Origin: Sphingomonadales bacterium
GTDB taxonomy: Bacteria > Pseudomonadota > Alphaproteobacteria > SMXS01
Length of the DNA stretch: 47,037 bases
NCBI GenBank assembly: GCA_022844405.1
Contig: JALHLV010000031.1
Span: 1-47,037 of the forward strand
Reading direction: 5' to 3'
Shown here in pieces: positions 19,801-27,339 of this stretch (positions are counted from its first letter, which is position 1; each line of letters begins with the position of its first letter). Both the position numbers and the translations under genes were made by a program. The notes under the pieces are model-generated. The model was not told the DNA's origin. It did no database searches and worked only from the letters and a program-made list of their open reading frames with translations.

Positions 19801-20478
19801 CCGGCCCGCACCTGGACGCCGGAGAACGCGGTGGGCATCGGCGGCGCCTATCTGTGCATCTACGGCATGGAGGGGCCAGGCGGCTACCAGCTCGTCGGCC
19901 GCACCATCCAGGTGTGGAACACCTGGCGCCAGCCCAAGCCGTTCGAGGACAAGGTGCCGTGGCTGCTGCGGTTCTTCGACCAGATAAAGTTCTTCCCGGT
20001 CTCGGCCGAGGAGCTGCTGGAGGCCCGCGCCGATTTCCCTTATGGCCGCTACAGGGTCGACATCGAGGAAACCAGCTTCAGCCTGCGGGAGTACAGCCAC
20101 TTCCTTGACGCCAACGCAGACGGCATCACCGCCTTCAAGACCAGGCAGCAGGCCGCGTTCGAGGCCGAACGCCAGCGCTGGGCCGAGCAGGGCCTCGCCA
20201 CCTATGTGGGCGAGGAGACCGTCGCCGCCATTCCCGACGAGGGCGCGCTGCCGGAGGGATCGGTGGGCGTCGAGTCCCACGTCCCCGGCAACGTCTGGAA
20301 GCTGGTCGCCGAACCGGGCCAGTCGGTCGAGGCGGGCGACACCCTGGTCATCGTCGAATCCATGAAGATGGAGCTGGCCATCACCGCCCCGGTCGCGGGC
20401 GTGGTCAGCGAGTATCGCTGTCAACCCGGCCGTCCCGTGCAGGCGGGACAGGTCGTCGCCGTACTGAAGGCCGCCTGA
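16897..20478 (+). CDS. Guanidine/urea carboxylase, biotin-dependent
   Basis: 1193-residue multidomain enzyme. The biotin carboxylase domain (about 1-450) begins FNKVLIANRGEIACR and has the glycine-rich ATP loop AGGGGIGM after Lys157. A KipA/AHS2-type carboxyltransferase domain follows from about 448 (GAQSSIQDWPGRVGYW), then an AHS1-type domain near 780-860. The biotinyl domain closes the chain with Lys1157 in ESMKMEL. Such enzymes are annotated as urea carboxylase, but those linked to guanidine-I riboswitches and DUF1989 pairs act on guanidine; I infer guanidine here. Its stop overlaps the hydrolase start (TGATG). Confidence 0.92.
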   Translation: MFNKVLIANRGEIACRIIRTLRRMGIASVAVYSDADRHARHVLMADESVRIGPAPAAESYLDQQAIIDACNLTGAEAVHPGYGFLSENPGFAERLWLNGIRFIGPGADHMRAFGPKHTAREIAEKSGVPLLPGTGLLAGVGEALTAAASIGYPVMLKSTAGGGGIGMQLCHADADLTARYEEVKRLSQNNFGDAGLFIEKFVSRARHIEVQIFGDGKGKVVALGERDCSLQRRNQKVVEETPAPHLSAQGRFDLHAAAIALGKTVDYESAGTVEFVYDVDAEAFYFLEVNTRLQVEHCVTEEVFGVDLVEWMVRQAAGEELSLDVPAPKGAAIEVRIYAEDPAKDFRPSAGRLTQVKFPCGVRVDGWVESGTEVPPYYDPMLAKLIVSAPTRAAAVEKLVEALDRSSLYGIETNLAYLREIARSQVFRDGKAITATLKSFPFVSKSVEVLAPGAQSSIQDWPGRVGYWSVGVPPSGPMDAFSFRLANRLVGNDEGAPGLEITLTGPTLCFGCDAVIALGGAKMKATLDSEPVAWWRTMAVKAGQVLAIGAIDGPGNRAYLAVAGGFDVPDYLGSGATFGLGGFGGHATGTLRTGDVLRLNGTEKPYIPQVLRDDALPPLTRSWEIGVLYGPHGAPDFFTDADIETFFSSEYEVHFNSSRTGVRLIGPKPQWARADGGEAGLHPSNIHDNAYAIGAIDFTGDMPIILGPDGPSLGGFVCPAVIVDAELWKTGQLKPGDKVRFRRLELEEAAALRRARDAAVMNLTVPPPVVAPVARKRDAVLERYSEDNVPVCYRAAGDRYLLVEYGPLVLDIALRMRVHALMQAIEAEGWAGIIDLTPGIRSLQIHYDSIALPLGKLLGGLKALELSLPDAKDMRVPSRIVHLPLSWNDDQAQLAAQKYMDLVRPDAPWCPSNIEFIRRINGLDSVDDVYRLFFDASYMVLGLGDVYLGAPVATPVDPRHRLVTTKYNPARTWTPENAVGIGGAYLCIYGMEGPGGYQLVGRTIQVWNTWRQPKPFEDKVPWLLRFFDQIKFFPVSAEELLEARADFPYGRYRVDIEETSFSLREYSHFLDANADGITAFKTRQQAAFEAERQRWAEQGLATYVGEETVAAIPDEGALPEGSVGVESHVPGNVWKLVAEPGQSVEAGDTLVIVESMKMELAITAPVAGVVSEYRCQPGRPVQAGQVVAVLKAA

Positions 20479-22310
20479 TGCCCCACTCGTCGTTCCAGAT
20501 CGAAGACCTCATCGCCTCATACCGGGACGGGCGCACCACGCCCGAACAGGTGATCGCCGAGGTCTACGACCGGATCGACGCCTGGCCCGACAAGGCCGTG
20601 TGGATCAGCCTGTTTCCGCGCGAGGAGGCGCTGGCCAAGGCGAAGGCGCTGGCCGCGCGGCCCGAAGGCGTCGATGGGCTGCCGCTCTACGGCGTCCCGT
20701 TCGCGGTGAAGGACAACATCGACGTGGCCGGACTGCCGACCACCGCGGCGTGTCCCGACTACGCCTACCAGCCCTGGGAGAACGCCACGGCGGTGCAGCG
20801 CCTGCTCGACGCGGGCGCCATCGCCATCGGCAAGACCAACCTGGACCAGTTCGCCACCGGATTGAACGGCACACGCTCGCCCTATGGCGCGCCGCGCTGC
20901 GTGTTCGACCAGGAGTACATTTCCGGCGGCTCCAGCTCCGGCTCGGCCGTGGCGGTGGCCTCGGGCATGGTCTCGTTCTCGCTCGGCACCGACACGGCCG
21001 GATCGGGCCGGGTGCCGGCGGCGCTCAACAACATCGTCGGGGTCAAGCCGACCAAGGGTCTGCTCAGCACGGCGGGCGTGGTGCCGGCGTGCCGGTCGCT
21101 CGACTGCGTCACCGTGCTGGCGCTCAATGTCGGCGACGGCAACCGGGTGCGGCGCATCGCCTCGGCCAATGACGGCGACGATCCCTATGGCCGGACCATG
21201 ACGCCAAAATCGTTACCACTTCGCGGCTTCCGCTTCGGCGTGCTGGCCGGCGAGGACCGCAATTTCTTCGGTGACAAGGACTCGGCGGGCCTCTACGACC
21301 GCGCTTGCGAACGGCTCGCCAGCTTTGGCGGTCAGGCGGTGCCGTTCGACTACCAGCCGTTCCGCGATGCCGCCGCGCTGCTCTATGACGGGCCTTGGGT
21401 GGCCGAGCGGCTGGCGGCGATCCAGACCTTCTTCAACAACAATCCCATGGCGGTGCATCCGGTGGTGCGCCAGATCGTCCAGGGCGGCCGCCGGTTCAGC
21501 GCGCTCGACGCCTTCGAGGGCCAGTACCGGCTGAAGGCGCTGGAGCGGGTGGCGGCACGCGAGTGGGAGAAGTTCGACTTCATGCTGCTGCCCACCTGCC
21601 CGACCACCTACAAAGTGGCGGAGATGGAGGCCAATCCGGTCGAGTACAATTCCAACCTGGGCCTCTACACCAACTTCGTGAACCTGCTGGACTGCTGCGG
21701 TCTCGCGGTGCCAGCCGGCAAGCGCCGCGACGGCCTGCCGCTGGGCGTGACCCTGATCGGCCCGGCCTTCACCGACGATGCGCTCGGCGTGCTGGGCGAC
21801 CGGCTGCACCGGGCGCTGGTCGAGAGCGCCGGCGCCACCGGCCAGCTGCTGTCCGCCCGCTCGCTGGTCGCCGAACCGGCGGGCGCCGCGTATGTGGACC
21901 TGGCCGTGGTCGGCGCCCATCTGCGCGGCATGAAGCTGCACCACCAGCTCACCGAGCTCGACGCGCGGTTCGTGCGCGCCTGCCGCACCGCCGGCAGCTA
22001 CCGGCTGTTCGCCCTGCCCGACACGACGCCGCCAAAGCCGGGGCTGATCCGCGATCCGGACTTCAAGGGCAAGGGTCTGGAGATCGAGGTCTGGCGGCTG
22101 ACCGACGCCGCGTTCGGCCGCTTCGTCGGCCGCATCCCCGGCCCGCTCGGCATCGGCACCATCGAGCTGGAGGACGGCACCAGCGTGAAGAGTTTCCTCT
22201 GCGAGGAATGGGCGGTGCGCGGCGCCGAAGAGATCACCGGCTTCGGCGGCTGGAAGGGCTATTGTACGGCCTTGACCATGGGTAAGGCGGGGGTTGCATC
22301 GCCGGGTTGA
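20478..22310 (+). CDS. atzF: Allophanate hydrolase
   Basis: 610-residue amidase-signature enzyme that hydrolyses allophanate to ammonia and CO2, the last step of this operon. The triad Lys78 (FAVKDN), Ser152 (SGGSSSGS) and Ser176 (TDTAGSGR) is intact, with the spacing of characterised AtzF proteins (74 and 24 residues). The extra C-terminal domain of about 150 residues typical of full allophanate hydrolases is present (FALPDTTPPKPGLIRDP onward). It ends the operon. Confidence 0.93.
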   Translation: MPHSSFQIEDLIASYRDGRTTPEQVIAEVYDRIDAWPDKAVWISLFPREEALAKAKALAARPEGVDGLPLYGVPFAVKDNIDVAGLPTTAACPDYAYQPWENATAVQRLLDAGAIAIGKTNLDQFATGLNGTRSPYGAPRCVFDQEYISGGSSSGSAVAVASGMVSFSLGTDTAGSGRVPAALNNIVGVKPTKGLLSTAGVVPACRSLDCVTVLALNVGDGNRVRRIASANDGDDPYGRTMTPKSLPLRGFRFGVLAGEDRNFFGDKDSAGLYDRACERLASFGGQAVPFDYQPFRDAAALLYDGPWVAERLAAIQTFFNNNPMAVHPVVRQIVQGGRRFSALDAFEGQYRLKALERVAAREWEKFDFMLLPTCPTTYKVAEMEANPVEYNSNLGLYTNFVNLLDCCGLAVPAGKRRDGLPLGVTLIGPAFTDDALGVLGDRLHRALVESAGATGQLLSARSLVAEPAGAAYVDLAVVGAHLRGMKLHHQLTELDARFVRACRTAGSYRLFALPDTTPPKPGLIRDPDFKGKGLEIEVWRLTDAAFGRFVGRIPGPLGIGTIELEDGTSVKSFLCEEWAVRGAEEITGFGGWKGYCTALTMGKAGVASPG

Positions 22311-22362
22311 TCGGTGGGAGGGCGCCCAAATCGGCCGGACACAGGTGGGGTCACAGTCCAGG

Positions 22363-23229
22363 TCACGCTGGGTCACAACCGAGCTGCCTCAGAAATCCCT
22401 CAAGGTAATGGTCTGGGATGTCGGTCCCTAGATACTCGAGGACCAGCCGCAATTCGGTCTCCAGCGACTTCAGCCGGCCATCGTTGGACATTACCCCGTT
22501 GAAGTAGGTTCCGTAGACGGCGAATGTATTGTCAATCAGGTCATTCCGGGCCTTCCCGACATTCTTGCTGATAGTCCCACCCCTACGAACCAGCTCCAAT
22601 AGATAGAGTACTTGAGCTAGAGCCAACCGATAGGGAAAGGTCATAATTCGATCTTTGAATGGCAACTCCATCACGCCATTCTCCCGGGATGGCGTCATCT
22701 CCTCGCAAAGCTGATCGACAATCTCAAATATTTTCTTAATCAGTTCCTGAGAGCGTGGTTGAGAGGTCCGGATCACCCTAAGTTCCTCTCGAGTGAAATC
22801 TTCTGCAATCCATGCAAGCACATTTTGCAGCTCAGCCGCACCACCCTGAACCCGAAGGATTTGGTCATCAGCATTCCGGCCGTGGGCAACGATCTGCTCA
22901 ATGACTTTAGGATCGCCGTTCCTCGCTTGCCGGAACGCGAGTACCGTGTTTTCGAAGTCACTCTCCTCTCGGGACAGCAGCATCCGGTTAGCTAAGTCGA
23001 GCGCCTGAACATCTAAGGCGCTGACCGTATTCATACCCCGCGCGGTAAAAACTTGGCTTGGGAAGTCTACAAGAATGGCCGTCGATCTAAGAATCGAGGT
23101 TAGCGACTCGCCCTTGTAGGCTTCCATCCAAGCATAATCTGTAAGGATGACCTGGTTTTCCGAACAAGCAGAGAGGAAGCAGCGCAGTAAGTCCGCCTGT
23201 AGGCAATTGCTGTCGACCACAACCCGCAT
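22363..23229 (-). CDS. PIN-like domain protein (putative ribonuclease)
   Basis: 288 residues, no close family recognised. The N-terminus MRVVVDSNCL, Glu36 in AWMEAYKG, and late acidic residues Asp230/Asp233 (RNDLID) and Asp250 (SNDGRL) give the D..E..D..D order of PIN nucleases, with a long helical insert between. Start ATG 23229 follows GGAG; the longer frame begins with TTG. Codon use is visibly less GC-rich than the operons on either side, as in the next genes, which suggests transfer. A defence or stress role is only a guess. Confidence 0.55.
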   Translation of the reverse strand: MRVVVDSNCLQADLLRCFLSACSENQVILTDYAWMEAYKGESLTSILRSTAILVDFPSQVFTARGMNTVSALDVQALDLANRMLLSREESDFENTVLAFRQARNGDPKVIEQIVAHGRNADDQILRVQGGAAELQNVLAWIAEDFTREELRVIRTSQPRSQELIKKIFEIVDQLCEEMTPSRENGVMELPFKDRIMTFPYRLALAQVLYLLELVRRGGTISKNVGKARNDLIDNTFAVYGTYFNGVMSNDGRLKSLETELRLVLEYLGTDIPDHYLEGFLRQLGCDPA

Positions 23230-23349
23230 CAAGATTTCTCCGTCCAGCCGCCTTTGGCATTGTATCGGCTTCTACCAATCCTGCGGTTTCCCAGATCACG
23301 TGCCTGCCGTCACCCATTTCGTCAACGTCCGCTTTCCATTGAGGCTGTG

Positions 23350-23390
23350 GAGTTACGGTGACCGCTTACTAAACTTCCGCCTGCCTGCGC
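23350..23390 (+). repeat. Diverged repeat, copy 1 (encodes SYGDRLLNFRLPA)
   Basis: This 41-base stretch matches 24743-24783 at about 31 of 41 positions. Several of the differences are silent in the shared reading frame, so both copies read SYxDxLLNFxLPA. Copy 1 runs into a stop at 23408-23410. The copies flank the PD-(D/E)xK-like gene. Confidence 0.5.
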
Positions 23391-23498
23391 CTGAGGGTTC
23401 TCCTATTTAATACACTGTCACCGCAATCAATCCTTCAGGGCATCTAATCACGCCTTCACCGTGGTATACTCAACTGCCGGAGAGGAGGCCATGCCCCG

Positions 23499-24704
23499 GT
23501 GACCACGCATCAAATAGGACTGACCCCTTCTGAGCAGTTGGTGGCCGCTTTTTGCCATCGTTCCTTCCTGCGTCTCTGGACCCACCCAAATCCGAAAGGA
23601 AAGAAGGGAAAGGAACTGTGTGACTGCCTCATCGTCTGTGACCGGCACGTCGTCATTATATCCGTTAAGGACTGTGCTTACCGTGACACTGGCGACACCA
23701 CTGGTTGGGAGCGATGGAGAAAGAAGGCGATCGAGGAGTCTCTATCCCAGATTGCTGGTGCAGAGAGATGGCTGGCAAGCATCGATCATGTCGAACGCTC
23801 CGACGGACGGCTAGTGCAGCTTCCGCCCCACGATGTGCGGCAATACCACCGCATTGCGGTGGCTCTCGGCGCAAATGGTGAAGTCCCTGTCGAATGGGGC
23901 GATCTAGGTAAGGGGTTTGTCCACTTGTGCGATGAGCGCAGCCTCGAAGCTATCTTTTCTTCACTCGATACGATCACTGACTTCGTTAAGTTCCTTTCCG
24001 ACACCGAGGCTTTGTTCGCGGGCGGAACCCGAATCGTTTGTTCCGGCGGCGGAATCGAAGATTTGCTGGCGCTCTATCTTGGATGGGGGGAGAAGTACAG
24101 CGTTCCAAACAGTACAGGTGAAGTCATCCCCGATCTGATGATCTTAGAGAACGATCTATGGGCTGGCTTATCCTCCTCCGAAGAATTTAAGCAGAGGCAT
24201 AAGGATTTGGAAATTTCTTATGCTTGGGATCGCCTGATCGAGCACTATGCGAACGACCTATTGACCGATGGTATGTTTGATTTTTTTGCTAAGGAGGTCA
24301 CCCAGGATCAACTTGCACTCATCGAGATGACCAAACAGCCGCGGCACCATCGCGCGCAACTCGCCGAGGCGCTTCTAGACTATCTATCCAATTCCAAATC
24401 CGCTGCGAGGGTTGCGGTCGGGTATGGTGGAACAGCCTTTGTTTTCATGGCTCGCGGCAGCGCCGATAGGGACTTTAGAGTTAAGGAGTTGGCGTTGCGT
24501 TGTCAGATCGTCAGGGCGCGGTGTCCAGGCGTGACGAAGGTCGTCGGCATCGGCACCGACCGACCGGGCCGTTCCGCTATCGGCTATTCCTCGGACATCG
24601 TCTATCTCGACTATCCAGAGTTCACAGACGAGCAGCGGGTGATGACCTTGAAAATGCAGGAAGATCTAGGGTATTTCAAAGGAGTGGCTTGGGGTGGAGG
24701 GTGA
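23499..24704 (+). CDS. Uncharacterised protein with PD-(D/E)xK-like nuclease motif
   Basis: 401 residues. Near the N-terminus Glu12, then GKELCDCLIVCDRHVVIISVKD, give the strand pattern of a PD-(D/E)xK nuclease, with Asp42 and Lys57; the usual Glu of ExK is Ser55, so activity is not assured. The rest is unassigned. GTG 23499 follows AGGAGG (23483-23488) by ten bases. An ATG at 23491 opens a three-codon frame whose TGA overlaps this GTG. Lower GC than the flanking operons. Part of the island with the PIN-like gene. Confidence 0.6.
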   Translation: MTTHQIGLTPSEQLVAAFCHRSFLRLWTHPNPKGKKGKELCDCLIVCDRHVVIISVKDCAYRDTGDTTGWERWRKKAIEESLSQIAGAERWLASIDHVERSDGRLVQLPPHDVRQYHRIAVALGANGEVPVEWGDLGKGFVHLCDERSLEAIFSSLDTITDFVKFLSDTEALFAGGTRIVCSGGGIEDLLALYLGWGEKYSVPNSTGEVIPDLMILENDLWAGLSSSEEFKQRHKDLEISYAWDRLIEHYANDLLTDGMFDFFAKEVTQDQLALIEMTKQPRHHRAQLAEALLDYLSNSKSAARVAVGYGGTAFVFMARGSADRDFRVKELALRCQIVRARCPGVTKVVGIGTDRPGRSAIGYSSDIVYLDYPEFTDEQRVMTLKMQEDLGYFKGVAWGGG

Positions 24705-24737
24705 GTACCTCTACGGACGGCAACAGGCTGCGGGCGC

Positions 24738-24920
24738 ATGTCGAGTTACAGCGACGATTTACTAAATTTCCAACTACCAGCGCGCCAGGTACGCAAATTC
24801 AGTGTAGTGCACCCCTTGAATGAGACAGGAAAAAGGGTGCAGTTCACGTTCGTCAATTGCCCGATAGCCAGCCGTGGAGCGTCGTTTCGTGAGTGTTCCA
24901 GTGCCTATTCTGAGGGATGA
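24738..24920 (+). CDS. Small hypothetical protein containing repeat copy 2
   Basis: A 60-residue frame starting MSSYSDDLLNFQLPA. The first 15 residues match a translated stretch at 23350-23390, and some of the base differences are silent, which hints at coding constraint. No ribosome site is evident, and it overlaps the next frame by 47 bases. It may be the remnant of a longer gene. Confidence 0.3.
   Translation: MSSYSDDLLNFQLPARQVRKFSVVHPLNETGKRVQFTFVNCPIASRGASFRECSSAYSEG
24743..24783 (+). repeat. Diverged repeat, copy 2
   Basis: Partner of 23350-23390 (about 76% identical), lying downstream of the PD-(D/E)xK-like gene. Confidence 0.5.
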
Positions 24921-25269
24921 AGTTCAGGAACATCCAGTTCCGTCTGAATGGAGGTCCAAACTTCGTGAGATTGCTGACGCGCTCAACGACGGGAACTTCA
25001 ACCTGCATGGCCTTGAATGTGTCGAGCCACTGGACGAGGCCACCGCCGCTGGAATAGCTCGAAACATCGACGCTTACGGTTGCTCGTTGACTGCGTTGCC
25101 GGATGAAAGCTGGGACACATCGGTTTGCCAGTGGCAGTTGGCATACTGGGAAGTGTTGGTGGACCTGTTCACGGTCGAGGAAGGCCGAAGTGACTTGGTT
25201 CTGCATGTGAACGTTTTCGAGGAAGCTGGCAGTTTCGTCTTCAAAGTGCACTTCGTCTACGTGCCATAG
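24874..25269 (+). CDS. Hypothetical protein, possibly DUF7668-like
   Basis: 131 residues with no named function. The C-terminal half (WEVLVDLFTVEEGRSDLVL, then FKVHFVYVP) resembles small alphaproteobacterial proteins of unknown function that I associate with DUF7668, from memory only. The start is uncertain: GTG 24874, or GTG 24889, which has GGAG ten bases before it. It closes the low-GC island and is followed by a strong hairpin. Confidence 0.55.
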   Translation: MERRFVSVPVPILRDEVQEHPVPSEWRSKLREIADALNDGNFNLHGLECVEPLDEATAAGIARNIDAYGCSLTALPDESWDTSVCQWQLAYWEVLVDLFTVEEGRSDLVLHVNVFEEAGSFVFKVHFVYVP

Positions 25270-25295
25270 GACTGGCCTATCTGCCTTGATGCAAT

Positions 25296-25315
25296 GTCCG
25301 CTACCCATAGCGGAC
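25296..25315. terminator. Perfect hairpin between convergent genes
   Basis: GTCCGCTA (25296-25303), loop CCCA, TAGCGGAC (25308-25315): eight perfect pairs. It lies between the island's last gene and the end of the carboxylase gene on the other strand. There is no T tract. It may act as a two-way terminator or be a dispersed palindrome. Confidence 0.45.
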
Positions 25316-25354
25316 CTACAGGGTTGGTTCTCCACGGATGCGACGGCGGTTGAC

Positions 25355-27337
25355 CTATGCTCTCGCCGCGAATGTCACCAGCACAGTGCCCTCGGCTACC
25401 TGATCGCCCGCCGCCACGCGAATCTCGTCGACCACACCGGCAGCGGGCGCGACCAGAATGTGCTCCATCTTCATAGCCTCGAGGATCACCAGCGGCGCGT
25501 GTTTCGCCACCGCCTTGCCCCGCTCGGCCAGCACCTGCGCCACGCGGCCCGGTAGCGGCGCGCGGATGTCGGATGCGCTGTCCGCCGCATCGTCGCCCGC
25601 CGCGTCGGCCTGCACCAGCTCCAGACTGTGGGCGCATCCCTCGCGCAGCACGGTGATCGCGTCGCCCTCGGTGAAGACGTGGACCGATGAGCGCACGCCG
25701 CCGAGGCTGACGGCCAGGTCGCCGTTGCCCTCCTGCGCGAACGCGGCGGACAGGCTTTCGCCGTCGATCTCCAGCGTCAGCGACGGTGCGTGAGTCACCG
25801 TGACGCTGCGCTCGGTATCGCCGTCCTTCAGCACGAAGATTTCGCGGGACGGCAGGTTCACGCGCCATGCGGTGCGTTCGTCCCACGGATCGGCGGCGGG
25901 CTGCGTGCGCGCCGACAGGATCGACAGCACCGCCGCGCCCAGCGTCTCACGATCCACCGGCGTAGCAGCAGGGATCAGGTCGGCGGCGTGTTCGTCGATG
26001 AAGCCGGTGTGCAGGTCGCCCGCGAGGAAAGCGTCGTTACCGGCGATGGCGGCGAGGAAGCCCAGATTCGAGGCGATGCCCGCGAGCCTTGTCTGCTCCA
26101 GCGCCGTCTTCAGCCGCCGCGCCGCGCCGGCGCGCGTCGTGTCCCAGGCGATCACCTTGGCGATCATCGGATCGTAGAAGATGGATATGTCCTGGCCTTC
26201 CTCAACGCCCGAATCGATCCGGACATGCGCGCTCTCCGGCGGGAAGCGCAGACGCTTCAGCGGCCCGGCCTGCGGGAAGAACTTCTTCGCCGGGTTCTCG
26301 GCGTAGAGCCGCGCCTCGATGGCATGGCCGGTGATGGCGAGCTGATCCTGCGTCAGCGGCAGCTCCTCGCCCGAGGCGACGCGAAACTGCCATTCGACCA
26401 GGTCGGTGCCGGTGATCATCTCGGTGACCGGATGCTCCACCTGCAGCCGCGTGTTCATCTCCATGAAGAAGAAGTCGGCATTGGCCATCCCCTGGCTGCC
26501 GTCGACGATGAACTCGACCGTGCCCGCGCCGCGGTAGCCGATGGCTTTCGCCGCCGCCACCGCCGCGCCGCCCATGCGGGCGCGCAGCTCTTGTGTCATG
26601 CTTGGCGCGGGCGCTTCCTCGATCACCTTCTGGTGGCGGCGCTGGATCGAGCATTCGCGCTCGAACAGGTGGACGGCGTCGCCATGGCCGTCGGCGAACA
26701 CCTGGATCTCGATGTGACGCGGGCGCGAGACGAATTTCTCGACCAGCATGGTGTCGTCGCCGAACGCGCTCATCGCCTCGCGGCGCGCGGCCTTCAGCTC
26801 CTTGTCGAACGCGGCCGGATCGTCCACCCGGCGCATGCCCTTGCCGCCGCCGCCCGCCGCCGCCTTGATCAGCACCGGATAGCCGGCATGCTCGGCGGCG
26901 AGCGCCAGCACCGCGTCGGACTGGTCGGCGCCGTGATAGCCGGGGACGACCGGGACGCCGGCCCTGTCCATCAGCGCCTTGGCGGCGCTCTTGTTGCCCA
27001 TCTGGCGGATCGCCTCGACCGGCGGGCCGACGAAGACGATGCCCGAAGCCGCGCAGGCCTGCGCGAAGGCGGCGTTTTCCGACAGGAAGCCGTAGCCGGG
27101 ATGGATCGCCTCCGCGCCCGATTTGACGGCCGCCGCGATGATCCGGTCGATCTTCAGGTAACTCTCCAGCGCCGGCGGCGGGCCGATCAGATGCGCCTCG
27201 TCGGCGAAGCGCACATGCGGCGCGGCGGCATCCGCCTCGGAATGGACCGCGATCGTCCGCATCCCCATGCGCCGCGCGGTGCGCATGACGCGCAGCGCGA
27301 TCTCACCCCGGTTGGCGACGAGGACCGAACGGAACAT
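25355..27337 (-). CDS. mccA: 3-methylcrotonyl-CoA carboxylase, biotin-containing alpha subunit
   Basis: 660 residues. The biotin carboxylase domain starts FRSVLVANRGEIALRVMR, with the ATP loop AAAGGGGKGM and the MNTRLQVEHPVTEMITG signature. A linker domain follows, and the biotinyl domain ends the protein with the LEAMKMEH lysine. Acetyl-, propionyl- and methylcrotonyl-CoA carboxylase alpha subunits look alike; the choice rests on the adjacent beta subunit. Start ATG 27337 lies two bases after the beta-subunit stop and behind AGGATG. Confidence 0.88.
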   Translation of the reverse strand: MFRSVLVANRGEIALRVMRTARRMGMRTIAVHSEADAAAPHVRFADEAHLIGPPPALESYLKIDRIIAAAVKSGAEAIHPGYGFLSENAAFAQACAASGIVFVGPPVEAIRQMGNKSAAKALMDRAGVPVVPGYHGADQSDAVLALAAEHAGYPVLIKAAAGGGGKGMRRVDDPAAFDKELKAARREAMSAFGDDTMLVEKFVSRPRHIEIQVFADGHGDAVHLFERECSIQRRHQKVIEEAPAPSMTQELRARMGGAAVAAAKAIGYRGAGTVEFIVDGSQGMANADFFFMEMNTRLQVEHPVTEMITGTDLVEWQFRVASGEELPLTQDQLAITGHAIEARLYAENPAKKFFPQAGPLKRLRFPPESAHVRIDSGVEEGQDISIFYDPMIAKVIAWDTTRAGAARRLKTALEQTRLAGIASNLGFLAAIAGNDAFLAGDLHTGFIDEHAADLIPAATPVDRETLGAAVLSILSARTQPAADPWDERTAWRVNLPSREIFVLKDGDTERSVTVTHAPSLTLEIDGESLSAAFAQEGNGDLAVSLGGVRSSVHVFTEGDAITVLREGCAHSLELVQADAAGDDAADSASDIRAPLPGRVAQVLAERGKAVAKHAPLVILEAMKMEHILVAPAAGVVDEIRVAAGDQVAEGTVLVTFAARA

Positions 27338-27339
27338 GG

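Noticed and set aside
23147-23410. Plus-strand 87-residue frame reaching repeat copy 1
   Set aside because: Most of it is antisense to the PIN-like gene; only the last 20 or so codons look meaningful, and these are reported as a repeat.
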